Shown piece after piece: positions 1-7,912 of a stretch of 14,782 bases of DNA. This DNA is from Gammaproteobacteria bacterium (lineage in GTDB: Bacteria > Pseudomonadota > Gammaproteobacteria > Granulosicoccales > Granulosicoccaceae), in assembly GCA_019634245.1 (NCBI GenBank), contig JAHQVR010000104.1, forward strand, positions 1 through 14,782, written 5' to 3'. The position numbers and the translations under genes were made by a program. Every line of letters starts with the position of its first letter. Within the stretch, counting starts at the first letter, position 1. The notes under the pieces are model-generated. The model had not been told where the DNA came from. It saw only the letters and a list, made by a program, of their open reading frames with translations, and made no database searches.

Positions 1-76
1 GGAAGTGGGCGACGCCACCAACGAGCATCCAAAGTGCGATTAAAACGATCGAAAAATAGTAAAAGGGCGTGCGCAT
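1..76 (-). CDS. Partial small membrane protein downstream of sctO, cut by the left window edge
   Basis: The first ATG downstream of sctO opens a frame that stays open to the left edge (25 codons visible). An in-frame TAG lies four codons upstream, so the gene cannot start earlier. The visible N-terminus begins MRTPFYYFSIVLIALWMLVG and is almost entirely hydrophobic, as in an uncleaved signal anchor or first transmembrane helix. No clear Shine-Dalgarno precedes it. Its position after sctO is where sctP or sctQ often lies, but a membrane start fits neither, since both are soluble. It may be another operon member or an unrelated gene. No family is recognised from so short a piece. Confidence 0.35.
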   Translation of the reverse strand, partial: MRTPFYYFSIVLIALWMLVGGVAHF

Positions 77-127
77 GAAGCCGATCTACACGAATTTTGC
101 GTATCCCCAAATCAACAAAATTTGACC

Positions 128-412
128 CTAAAACAACTCTTTGCGCAAATCCTTTTTCAAAATGGTGCGCCGTTCAATTTCATCCTGAAGCTGATGTACG
201 GTTATGGAGAGTTGCTGTTCCCGAGCTTTTCCCAGCTCCTGAATATCGCGCTCTAACTGATCAGCACACGCTTGAATATCATCACGCGTTTTCTCCAGCC
301 GAGCTAACTCCGCACGTGCATCAAACAAGGCTTTTTCCGCGTTGCGTAGGCGTAGCATATATACCTTCTGCAGCCGCTCCAACTGCCGAATGGAACTCGC
401 CACCGAGTTCAC
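128..412 (-). CDS. sctO: SctO/YscO-like stalk protein of the type III secretion ATPase
   Basis: A 94-residue, highly charged, almost wholly helical protein with heptad-like Leu/Ala spacing, as expected of the two-helix coiled coil of the SctO/FliJ family. Such proteins sit in the central pore of the SctN hexamer and link it to the SctV export gate. The start is GTG and overlaps the sctN stop as GTGA. AAGGAG lies 7 nt upstream and an in-frame TGA lies just before it, so this is the only reasonable start. Known SctO proteins are often near 150 residues, so this is short. Sequence conservation in the family is weak, so the name rests mainly on position after sctN and on coiled-coil character. 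Confidence 0.7.
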   Translation of the reverse strand: MNSVASSIRQLERLQKVYMLRLRNAEKALFDARAELARLEKTRDDIQACADQLERDIQELGKAREQQLSITVHQLQDEIERRTILKKDLRKELF

Positions 413-1758
413 TGGCCATCTCCTTCAGTCTGCACTGGCTGATCTAAGCCAGCTGCCAGAGCGAGCGCTTCCGTCGTAGCGTCTAAACCTTCTCCAGAGT
501 GTTGTTCCTGTTGCAATAGTTTTTCTATGGCAGTCGCTTGGGCAATCGCCGCGTCGGCATCCACATCTGATCCCGCTTGATACTCGCCTACCTGCACCAA
601 GAACTCGATATCTCGATATTTGGCCAACAACGCTCGAACACGTGCCGCCTGTTGTTGTTGCTTAGAAGAGGTCAGCTGCGGGAACAGACGGCTTAAGCTG
701 GCTAACACATCCACAGCTGGGAAGTGACCTCGCTCGGACAGTTGACGGGTTAGCACGATATGTCCATCGAGTATCGAACGGGTTTCTTCGGAAATAGGAT
801 CCAGGCCGGAGTCATCGTCGGTTAACACGGTGTAAAAGGCCGTGATAGATCCTCGATCGTTATTGCCACTGCGTTCAAAGAGACGAGGCAGTTCAGCAAA
901 CACAGAAGGCGTAAAACCTTGTCTTACGGGTGGCTCTCCAACAGCCAAACCTAATTCACGAAGCGCTCGGGCGTAGCGTGTTACCGAATCCATGAGCAGC
1001 AGAACGCGTTTGCCCATATCGCGAAAACCTTCGGCAATGGCTGTGGCGGTATCAGCAGCGTAGATTCGTTCCATGGCCGCGCTATCGGACGTAGCAACCA
1101 CGATCACCGATTTTTCTCGAGCCGTGGTCGGCAGAGTGTGCTCGAGAAACTCACGCACCTCGCGACCTCTTTCGCCAATAAGCCCAACGACAATCACATC
1201 TACTTGCGCATGCGCAGCAAGCATACCGAGCAAGGTCGATTTACCGGCACCTGCCGGAGCGAAAATGCCTAAGCGTTGGCCCACACCGACAGTCAGCAAA
1301 CTATCAATGGCTTTAATGCCAGTAGGTAACTTTTGCTCAACCGGCAATCGTTTCAATGGATTTGGCGCTGCACCGCGCAATGGCATCAGGACGCCGACTG
1401 TGGGCAAGGACCGCTCATCCATGGGTTCTGCAAACCCGTTCAGTATCCGACCCAATAAGTGTTCTGAGACTAAAATGGAAGAACTTTCGTTGGTGACACG
1501 AACTTCTGAATTGACCGCAACACCTTTTAAGCTACTCAATGGAACGAGTATCGCGTCTCCCTGTTCGATACCAACAACTTCCGCATGGATACGATTGGCC
1601 GTATGACGGTCAGTAATTTCACAACGTTGGCCTATGCGAACTGGAAGCCCGCTGACCCGCAATGAGGTGCCGACTGCCCTGACGACTTTCCCTACATGCT
1701 CGACGGCACTTAGGCCCTGCAGGCGAGATCTTAATTCTTGAGGCGCTGTGCTGGCCAT
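409..1758 (-). CDS. sctN: Type III secretion system ATPase SctN
   Basis: A 449-residue F1-like rotary ATPase of the FliI/SctN family. It hydrolyses ATP at the cytoplasmic face of the injectisome, releases chaperones and unfolds substrates. The beta-barrel N-terminal domain covers about residues 20-95. The P-loop APAGAGKST is at 167-175, the catalytic-glutamate stretch GERGRE at 195-200, the Walker B strand RVLLLMDSVTR at 251-261, and the family segment SITAFYTVL near 305-313. Length matches the family. It starts 3 nt after the sctL stop and its TGA overlaps the sctO GTG. Flanking sctL and sctO give the usual L-N-O order. The flagellar paralogue FliI is the only alternative, and the secretin, SctD and SctI genes in the same operon argue against it. 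Confidence 0.96.
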   Translation of the reverse strand: MASTAPQELRSRLQGLSAVEHVGKVVRAVGTSLRVSGLPVRIGQRCEITDRHTANRIHAEVVGIEQGDAILVPLSSLKGVAVNSEVRVTNESSSILVSEHLLGRILNGFAEPMDERSLPTVGVLMPLRGAAPNPLKRLPVEQKLPTGIKAIDSLLTVGVGQRLGIFAPAGAGKSTLLGMLAAHAQVDVIVVGLIGERGREVREFLEHTLPTTAREKSVIVVATSDSAAMERIYAADTATAIAEGFRDMGKRVLLLMDSVTRYARALRELGLAVGEPPVRQGFTPSVFAELPRLFERSGNNDRGSITAFYTVLTDDDSGLDPISEETRSILDGHIVLTRQLSERGHFPAVDVLASLSRLFPQLTSSKQQQQAARVRALLAKYRDIEFLVQVGEYQAGSDVDADAAIAQATAIEKLLQQEQHSGEGLDATTEALALAAGLDQPVQTEGDGQ

Positions 1759-1761
1759 CGC

Positions 1762-2379
1762 TCAGCCCGCCGAATCGCTGTTTAATGCCGAGAGTATTTT
1801 GTCTATCTGCGAATTCAAGCCAACATCTATTCGACCATGCCGAGTTTCTATAGAACAGGCATCGATTTCCATCGATTCATCAGCGATCACGTGAGCAAAG
1901 GGATTAGCATCGTCTGAGCTTAGTCGCGCATTAAGCTCATCCACCTTGCTGTGATGGACTCGCAATACCAGATGATCTTTTTCCAGGAGATCTTTTGCCG
2001 CGGTCGTCGCTTCTGCATATAACCAGTCAACCGGCTTTATATCGCCCGCAATTTTTCGTACGATATCTACCGCTAGATTGGCACAGGACTCACGTATCTC
2101 CTGCACCTCAGTATCGTAACGTTGTTGCAGTTCCAACAACTGCTTAGCCACGGCTTCTTTTCCTTCTAGCTCAGCACTTTCTTGGCCCCGTAAAGCACCT
2201 TCGGCAAATCCTTTCTCGCTCGCTTGATCAAGGTGAAATTGTTGTTGGGAAATTCTGTCGCTGAGTTGATGAGCAGATGCCAATACATTGTTTAAATGCG
2301 AAACTTCTTCTTTGGAATACACCAACTGATCCGTGGCTATGAACCCACGCTCATCAGAAAACAGTGTGACAAAACTCAT
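1762..2379 (-). CDS. sctL: SctL, stator/peripheral-stalk protein of the secretion ATPase
   Basis: A 205-residue protein of the SctL/FliH/YscL family, which binds the SctN N-terminus and connects the ATPase to the SctQ/SctK sorting platform in the cytoplasm. Visible family traits are a long charged coiled-coil N-terminal half, a glycine-spaced GxxxGxxxG run at G57-G61-G65 typical of FliH-type proteins, and a C-terminal V1/F-type ATPase subunit E-like domain ending in the conserved-looking IETRHGRIDVGL segment (177-188). The ATG overlaps the sctK stop (ATGA) and the gene ends 3 nt before sctN. The K-L-N gene order supports the assignment. Confidence 0.9.
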   Translation of the reverse strand: MSFVTLFSDERGFIATDQLVYSKEEVSHLNNVLASAHQLSDRISQQQFHLDQASEKGFAEGALRGQESAELEGKEAVAKQLLELQQRYDTEVQEIRESCANLAVDIVRKIAGDIKPVDWLYAEATTAAKDLLEKDHLVLRVHHSKVDELNARLSSDDANPFAHVIADESMEIDACSIETRHGRIDVGLNSQIDKILSALNSDSAG

Positions 2380-2972
2380 GCTAAAGCCTCGTCCAGCTCC
2401 GGCTGTGCAGAGGTGTTTTCAGCACTTTTGCCCGAGGGTGCTGCCATAGCGCAAGTCGTTTGGGCGAGCCGGTTAGCCTGATCTACTAAGTTTTGGGCAA
2501 ACTCTGCGTTCAGTTCCCCATAACTTTCACCCAGAACACCGATTAGCTGCTGTTTCGGCAGACGTGAATCTAATGCTGAAGACAACACGGACGCACCCGC
2601 TTTCATAAAGTGACGTTCGATAAAGGAATGTTCGATAACATGCTCAGCGGGCACGTCAATGCCGTGTGATACCTCATCGGCTGTCTGCACCACGGCATCA
2701 AATATGTCTTTGCCGAGTAACTGTTGTGCTGTCAAGATTTGTCTGCGATCGATCCACAGACGTACCTCCGGTGCCAGTGCAACGGCCCCGCACAACAATT
2801 GTAGTTGTGTACGTACTTCAGCATCATCAAGACACCATCCGGGTAGAAGATCCATCATCTCCCAAGTCCAGAACTCCGGTGAGTCGAGCTGATCAGCTTC
2901 AAACAGGCTCAAAAGCACCCGCGCTGCTTTGGCACGATGGCTTCGCAAGTGCGCTGGGGACTTTGCTGTCAT
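2376..2972 (-). CDS. sctK: SctK/YscK-like sorting-platform protein
   Basis: A 198-residue soluble protein between sctJ and sctL, the standard position of SctK (YscK, HrpB4, OrgA-type). SctK proteins link the cytoplasmic domain of SctD to the SctQ pods. The segment LPGWCLDDAEVRTQLQLLCG (43-62), followed by ALAPEVRLWIDR, resembles the family pattern of an acidic turn, then a helix with QLQLL-G, then LAP-LR. A helical C-terminal half follows. It overlaps sctJ upstream and sctL downstream by 4 nt each, which implies translational coupling and a fixed expression ratio. No signal peptide or membrane segment is seen. The family diverges strongly, so the call leans on synteny plus this motif. Confidence 0.8.
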   Translation of the reverse strand: MTAKSPAHLRSHRAKAARVLLSLFEADQLDSPEFWTWEMMDLLPGWCLDDAEVRTQLQLLCGAVALAPEVRLWIDRRQILTAQQLLGKDIFDAVVQTADEVSHGIDVPAEHVIEHSFIERHFMKAGASVLSSALDSRLPKQQLIGVLGESYGELNAEFAQNLVDQANRLAQTTCAMAAPSGKSAENTSAQPELDEALA

Positions 2973-3781
2973 GAAACACGCTCGTCTTCGGAATCTTCAA
3001 CGTGAGCGGGCTTGGCAAAGAGTCTTCGCTTTGGCCAAAGCATGGAAGCTGCAATAGCGCAAAGTAACAACGCCACACCACCGATCAACAATGGCTTTAG
3101 TTCAGGAAGAATGGTGAGCTGGAGTTGACCGGCATTGGATGTAGGGCTGACCAGATTTGCCGTCGGCGCCTCCGCAGTTCCACTTGCCTTGAACAAGGCA
3201 ACGGTCACGTTGTCATACTTGAGATTTTCTATGCCATTGACCACTAGAGCTTTTATCATTCCAACGCTGCCACTGAGGTCAACATCACTTCGATGCTTAA
3301 CAAACACAGACGCAGAGGCAGGCAACAGTTCGTCGGTCAGCTCATCTTTTTGCGGCACAGCCAGATGAACACGCGCAACTAACACGCCGTCAACGCTCGA
3401 TATTGTATGGGCTATTTCTTGCGACAGTGCGAAGTTCAATCGAGCACGCTCTTCAAGCGGTGAAGAGACAAAGCCTTCTTTGGCAAACACATCCCCAAGA
3501 TTGTCGTACTTCTCCTTGGGCAATCCATGTCGTTTTAAGATGGCAACCGCTTCGGAAAAGTGCTTCTGTGGAATAAGCACACTGTACAGGTCACCTTTAT
3601 CGGCGCGTTTGTTCGCAGACAAATTCGACGTGATCAGTAGCGCGATAATCTCGTTCGCTTCACGCTCACTGAGTTTCGAATAGAGCGTCTCTTCCGAACA
3701 AGCACTGATCGATAGCGCCACGATCAGAACCAAACCCAAACGCACCGCACGTTTTAGCGAAGAATGAAATAAGTACGCCAT
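2969..3781 (-). CDS. sctJ: SctJ, inner-membrane ring lipoprotein of the injectisome
   Basis: A 270-residue lipoprotein of the SctJ/PrgK/YscJ/FliF family that forms the inner-membrane MS-ring-like structure. A basic, hydrophobic signal peptide ends in the lipobox ISAC with C28 as lipidation site. Two ring-building alpha/beta domains follow. The first covers about 30-105 and includes LYSKLSEREANEIIALL. The second covers about 110-200 and includes LNFALSQEIAHTISSVDGV and VARVHLAVP. A C-terminal transmembrane helix lies near 231-249, then a short basic and acidic cytoplasmic tail. This layout separates SctJ from flagellar FliF, which is much longer and has no lipobox. It starts 5 nt after the sctI stop and ends overlapping sctK. 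Confidence 0.95.
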   Translation of the reverse strand: MAYLFHSSLKRAVRLGLVLIVALSISACSEETLYSKLSEREANEIIALLITSNLSANKRADKGDLYSVLIPQKHFSEAVAILKRHGLPKEKYDNLGDVFAKEGFVSSPLEERARLNFALSQEIAHTISSVDGVLVARVHLAVPQKDELTDELLPASASVFVKHRSDVDLSGSVGMIKALVVNGIENLKYDNVTVALFKASGTAEAPTANLVSPTSNAGQLQLTILPELKPLLIGGVALLLCAIAASMLWPKRRLFAKPAHVEDSEDERVS

Positions 3782-3786
3782 GAGTA

Positions 3787-4179
3787 TTAACTCTGTTGCC
3801 GAAATAGCTGCTGCATACCATCTGCAGTTCGGTTGGCAACATTAGCGGTGAGCTGAGCATGAAACATAAACTCCTGGCTTCGGGCCGTCAGCATTACTAT
3901 TTCACTGGGTGTCAGCTCGTTACCGGACGCTATCGCATTTTCCGCGTACTCAGCCAAGCTATTGGCTTCGCGATTTATATAATCAAGCGGCTCCATAATC
4001 GCCGCCGTCACCGCTGACGCTTGTTCAGACAGGCTGGCATTGTCAGCTTTCTGTAAGCTTGCTTCAAAGCCAGCGACATCGCTACTTAAGTTGATGGAAT
4101 AACCGGCCTCAATGGATGAGACAGCGGTAGTTGCCGTGTCGTCCACTGGTACCACTGCTGGGGTAATACCTGATTCCAT
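3787..4179 (-). CDS. sctI: SctI inner rod protein
   Basis: A 130-residue protein directly upstream of sctJ, the usual place of the inner rod SctI (YscI, PrgJ, HrpB family). The rod links the export gate to the needle and is itself an early substrate. The low-complexity, Ala/Ser-rich N-terminal half precedes a helical C-terminal domain. The stretch LTPSEIVMLTARSQEFMFHA (approximately 88-107), then QLTANV and a helical end with QQLFRQ, matches the SctI pattern of an LTP-type turn followed by helices. GGAG lies 6 nt before the ATG. The C-terminal block also resembles the preceding small gene, as expected for rod and needle proteins sharing ancestry. Confidence 0.82.
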   Translation of the reverse strand: MESGITPAVVPVDDTATTAVSSIEAGYSINLSSDVAGFEASLQKADNASLSEQASAVTAAIMEPLDYINREANSLAEYAENAIASGNELTPSEIVMLTARSQEFMFHAQLTANVANRTADGMQQLFRQQS

Positions 4180-4205
4180 AGTGATCTCCGAAATCGAATC
4201 GAACG

Positions 4206-4502
4206 TTATTGTTTACGCGCCATGGTTTCCAAAGCCGTACCAGTACTGGTCAATGCCGTATGAGAGCTGTTGGATAAAAATTGCATGCGCAGCGATTCTG
4301 CGGTGAGCATGGTTATGTTCGCTGGCGTCTCCTGACCACCGGTGATAGTCTCTGCCTGACTGATCATTCGGGCCGCTTGATTATCCAGCGCTGCCCCCCA
4401 GGCCTCTGCCATGGTTTCAAACCAACTGGAGTCTTTGTTGTTGCCTTTACCTGCAGCAGAATTTGCTGTTAGCTGAGCATTAACGTTGCTGAGTTCACTC
4501 AT
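4206..4502 (-). CDS. sctF: Candidate needle subunit SctF (needle/rod-like small protein)
   Basis: A 98-residue helical protein between sctD and sctI. This slot is occupied by the needle gene in several systems (for example the prgH-prgI-prgJ-prgK order). It has no signal peptide or membrane helix, as expected of a type III-exported subunit. Residues about 28-36 (WFETMAEAW) begin a first helix. A Gly/Gln-rich turn then leads to a block with TPANITMLTAES that parallels the TPSEIVMLTARS block of SctI. A Shine-Dalgarno AGGAG lies 7 nt before the ATG and the spacing to sctD is 18 nt. An alternative is a second rod-like protein, with the true needle encoded elsewhere. Length and position favour SctF, but the sequence is not a textbook needle. 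Confidence 0.55.
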   Translation of the reverse strand: MSELSNVNAQLTANSAAGKGNNKDSSWFETMAEAWGAALDNQAARMISQAETITGGQETPANITMLTAESLRMQFLSNSSHTALTSTGTALETMARKQ

Positions 4503-4520
4503 CCTATTTCTCCTGGTGAA

Positions 4521-5693
4521 TTAAAATTTCAACAAGGTGGTTTCTCCACCTTTTTGTAATGACACTTGTCCATTCTCAATCGATTCAATGCGATGCCCAC
4601 TGGGCAATATCGAACCCACGTAATAGTGCGATCGATCTTCGGTAACGAGATACGCGGGCTCTTCCGACACCACCATGGCGACTCGCTTACCTGGATCCAA
4701 CGTGCCTTGAGGTTCATCCATAGCAGCCTGTGCTGGTGGGCTATTTTGAATGACTAGACTGACCAACTGAGGCACGTCAGCTTTAACCATCGTTTCCAAC
4801 TTGGCCAGCTTCTCCAATGAGCTCTCAGAGGTAAGCGCTTCAACCGAGCCTTCACCCAAAGAGCTAATGCTCGCCAGAACATCATTTACGCGAAACACGT
4901 CCTCTACCTTCTCAACTATTTCTGCTTCGATGTGCACTCGGTTGGGAATGGTTATTTGGTTTTCCATCAACCAACGATCAAACTCAATTCCAGATTCATG
5001 CGTCGATAAGTAACCGGAGATATGCCGGTCGTCAGCGTCGCCCTCAACGGACAAGTGCTGAAACGGTGACTTTGCCAACTGCTCACTCACTGTTGGGAGC
5101 TGAACCGCCGGCGGGTCCAACAACGTCGATTGGAATAAAACGAACGCGATTGCCACGACGGCTGCCGCGGCCAAACCCAATATGAGCGGTCGTCGGCTGC
5201 GCTTGGTGTTGATGGCTTTGTCTTCTGTTGATGACGGAATACTTCCTGTGTTTTTGTTAGCAGAAGGTGGCCGAAAGTTAGCCGATGCACCTACGCCCGT
5301 CAGAGCGATAGGTATATCGGACTCTTGTTTGATGGAGTTCGTCGGAAGGGCTTTGACGATTCGTAATTCGACGTCGCCTAACTGCACAGAATCATTCCAA
5401 CCGATCAACTGACTTTGTTGAACGTCTTCGCTACGACCACTCAATCCAAATGATCCGCTAAGCGGTAGTACTTGCACACCGTCAGCTGTGTGGGTCAGTC
5501 TGACCGAATCCGTTTGGGTGTCACGACTGCGAAGCACGATGTCGTTGCTGGAGTCAAAGCCCACCGTCACAGACTTGGACGGTTCAAGCGTGGTTAGCGC
5601 ACCTGTTTGTAAACCAGAGACAACCTGAACCATCCAACCAGGCATGCCATTGGATCGTGGTTCAGCGCTGATCTGATCAGGCTGGTCGGTCAT
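4521..5693 (-). CDS. sctD: SctD, inner-membrane ring protein with FHA-like domain
   Basis: A 390-residue bitopic membrane protein of the SctD/YscD/PrgH family that forms the outer ring at the inner membrane and contacts the secretin. The N-terminal cytoplasmic part (about 18-115) has the beta-rich FHA-like fold signature, including TVGFDSSNDIVLRS (43-56) and a late strand QLGDVELRIV. A polar linker follows to about 165. A basic stop precedes one transmembrane helix near 169-187. The periplasmic region (190-390) should hold the ring-building BON/PrgH-like modules. Such a topology has no flagellar counterpart of this form. Its ATG overlaps the sctC stop as ATGA. Confidence 0.88.
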   Translation of the reverse strand: MTDQPDQISAEPRSNGMPGWMVQVVSGLQTGALTTLEPSKSVTVGFDSSNDIVLRSRDTQTDSVRLTHTADGVQVLPLSGSFGLSGRSEDVQQSQLIGWNDSVQLGDVELRIVKALPTNSIKQESDIPIALTGVGASANFRPPSANKNTGSIPSSTEDKAINTKRSRRPLILGLAAAAVVAIAFVLFQSTLLDPPAVQLPTVSEQLAKSPFQHLSVEGDADDRHISGYLSTHESGIEFDRWLMENQITIPNRVHIEAEIVEKVEDVFRVNDVLASISSLGEGSVEALTSESSLEKLAKLETMVKADVPQLVSLVIQNSPPAQAAMDEPQGTLDPGKRVAMVVSEEPAYLVTEDRSHYYVGSILPSGHRIESIENGQVSLQKGGETTLLKF

Positions 5694-7912
5694 TTTTGCA
5701 ATACTCGGCCATGTTGGTTATCGGTTTGAGTTCTTACCGGCTGCCAGCCAGAATCTTCGTCAACGGGAAACAAGGACTCGCTGGTCGATACCACTGGTAC
5801 ATAGTTGTCTGCTTCGGGTACCGGAACAGGTACTGTATTCGGAACACGAGCGCTCACCTCGTTAGTGGTCGTCACCTGTTGCCAGCCAGCATCAGGAGAT
5901 TGCTGGACAACTTGAGTAGCTGGACCTGGTGCCGGTTCGAGAGTGTTGTCAGCGGGCTCGCGACCCACCTGCTGCCGTAGCGAAGGCTGAATCGGTTGAA
6001 ACGTTCGCGTACCTGAATTACGCCGGGGAGATGGCAAAGGCTGATCGGCTGAAATCAATTCAGCATCGGCCTGACCTTTGGGCAGCTCCTCTTTGATGGG
6101 ATAGGCTACATCTCGCGCTGCCAATGCAGCGAAGGTTGGCTCCATACGAGATGGACCTGACTCAATGATGTCAGTCGCGTCGCCTGCCAACACCGGTTGG
6201 TTATACACAGGCCCGGTATTGCGAATGTTCAATCGGGGTGTGATCAAAAACATTCTTTCAACACGGCTACTGGATTTGCTGTTATTCCGAAACAACGCAC
6301 CTAAACCCGGAATATCCCCCAACACAGGTACCTTGGATACACCGTTTTGGCGATACTCTCTAGCCAGACCTCCAATCAACAGGCTTTCACCGATATTGAT
6401 TAAGGCTTGAGTCGTAATCAGCGATTCTTCAAGTACGGGTATGCCATCGACTTGTTGGCTAGATTGATTGCCATCACTGATATTGACGCGCAATTTTATT
6501 TGGTCAACGCCATTGTCGCGAAAGACATGTGGTGTCACTCTCAATTCAGTGCCCACCTGTAAGTTAAATAAATCGACCTCTTCTTGCCCTTCTATCCGCA
6601 CGAATAGATTGTCTTTCTTAGACAGTAATGCCTCGACGTTTGACAGCGTCATAAGATGTGGTTTGGATACGATGCGCGCAGCTCCCTGTGTTTCAAGGGC
6701 TCTAATTCGACTGATAAATTCATCCTGGCTTCCCAGCACCAACGACAATATGCCGCCTTGCGACGCCGTAGTTGGATCTACTTCGGCTGCAGGGAACAAA
6801 AAGGAATCTTGAATATTGCCCTGACCGAATAACGCACTGTTTCCGTCGCGTTCATAACGCCAGTTAACGCCTAGAGTCCGGAGACGATCGGTATCCATGT
6901 CAATGATCGTGGCTTCAATTTCGATCATCTGAGGCTCGATGTCCAAAATGGCGATCAGGTTTTCGTACATGGGCATCTGATCAGCGCGATCACGAATAAT
7001 CACGGAGTTGGTCAATGGTTCTGCGACGATGCGAGCATCATCGCCAGAGCCAGCTTGATCAGCAGACGCTACCCGCTTTGGGCTGACGGGCCGAGCGCTG
7101 GTTTCCTTATTCACCGTTCCGGCGGGTTGAAGCTTTTGCTCAAAACCAACTGATTGAAGCCCTTTACCGCGCAAGCCTTCTTCGGTTCTGGGTTTTTGAA
7201 TTTGTTGAATGCCGCCTTGATAGACGCCGGCGTTACCACCGGGCTCGAGGAGCTGTCGCATCGTGGTGGCTACGCCTGGTACGTACATCTCCTGCCCACC
7301 AACATTCAAGACAACATCATCGGCCCAGGCATATTTGAGTTTGAAAACCCGAAACACATGCTCCGGTGAGTAATCGGTCTTTGTCCTTTTCTGCAGCGCA
7401 TTGGCGATGTCTTTAATTTGAGAATTGAATCGATCCGTTCCTGTCACCACTAACCCCATATCAGTCATGGTCAAGTGGTTGGCTTTATCCCCAAGATTCA
7501 TTTTTTCTGCATTAGCCACAACGCGCCTGGCCACCGCATCGGGTAGTTGCATAATGTTGCGAGACACATCAGCAGCCGGATAGATGTAGGCCATAGTGCC
7601 GTCGTAGTACAACGTCAGCTGGAACGATCGGGCGATCTTTTCATATATCGATTTAGCCGATCCCCGAAAATCTCCGTTGATCGATCCTGTAACACCTGGA
7701 TCGACTTTTACCGCCACACCAATTTGCCCAAACAGTTCTTCAAAAAATCGCTGAACTGGCTGTTCACGCGCCGCGATCGCAACCACCTGCTCATACTCTG
7801 GCAGCTCCGCGGCCATCGCTGGCTTGACTAAAACTGGCACTGACAACAAGGATGCGCATAAAAGGGCACATTGCATCACCAGTTTGGAATTATGTTTCAG
7901 AGAAGTACTCAT
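5690..7912 (-). CDS. sctC: SctC outer-membrane secretin with a long C-terminal extension
   Basis: A 740-residue secretin that forms the injectisome outer-membrane channel. A signal peptide with predicted cleavage after A34 (AMA) opens the protein. Periplasmic N0/N1/N3-type ring domains follow, the N3 region containing PLTNSVIIRDRADQMPMYENL. The C-terminal secretin domain carries the signature VPVLGDIPGLGALFR near residues 528-542 and ends around FLITPRLN near 560. About 180 further residues are Pro-, Ser- and Gln-rich, longer than the short tail of YscC-like secretins. They contain the motif D-A/S-G-W-Q-x-V twice, near 674 and 720. Such tails can bind pilotins, which is an inference here. It is coupled to sctV and sctD by ATGA overlaps. 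Confidence 0.95.
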   Translation of the reverse strand: MSTSLKHNSKLVMQCALLCASLLSVPVLVKPAMAAELPEYEQVVAIAAREQPVQRFFEELFGQIGVAVKVDPGVTGSINGDFRGSAKSIYEKIARSFQLTLYYDGTMAYIYPAADVSRNIMQLPDAVARRVVANAEKMNLGDKANHLTMTDMGLVVTGTDRFNSQIKDIANALQKRTKTDYSPEHVFRVFKLKYAWADDVVLNVGGQEMYVPGVATTMRQLLEPGGNAGVYQGGIQQIQKPRTEEGLRGKGLQSVGFEQKLQPAGTVNKETSARPVSPKRVASADQAGSGDDARIVAEPLTNSVIIRDRADQMPMYENLIAILDIEPQMIEIEATIIDMDTDRLRTLGVNWRYERDGNSALFGQGNIQDSFLFPAAEVDPTTASQGGILSLVLGSQDEFISRIRALETQGAARIVSKPHLMTLSNVEALLSKKDNLFVRIEGQEEVDLFNLQVGTELRVTPHVFRDNGVDQIKLRVNISDGNQSSQQVDGIPVLEESLITTQALINIGESLLIGGLAREYRQNGVSKVPVLGDIPGLGALFRNNSKSSSRVERMFLITPRLNIRNTGPVYNQPVLAGDATDIIESGPSRMEPTFAALAARDVAYPIKEELPKGQADAELISADQPLPSPRRNSGTRTFQPIQPSLRQQVGREPADNTLEPAPGPATQVVQQSPDAGWQQVTTTNEVSARVPNTVPVPVPEADNYVPVVSTSESLFPVDEDSGWQPVRTQTDNQHGRVLQK

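Noticed and set aside
97..447. Plus-strand 116-codon frame over sctO
   Set aside because: It lies antisense to sctO and the sctN end, has no domain character and no ribosome site. The sctO coiled coil explains the DNA better.
1073..1606. Plus-strand 177-codon frame over sctN
   Set aside because: It is an antisense shadow of a highly conserved ATPase. The protein is Ser/Thr/Pro-rich without recognisable features.
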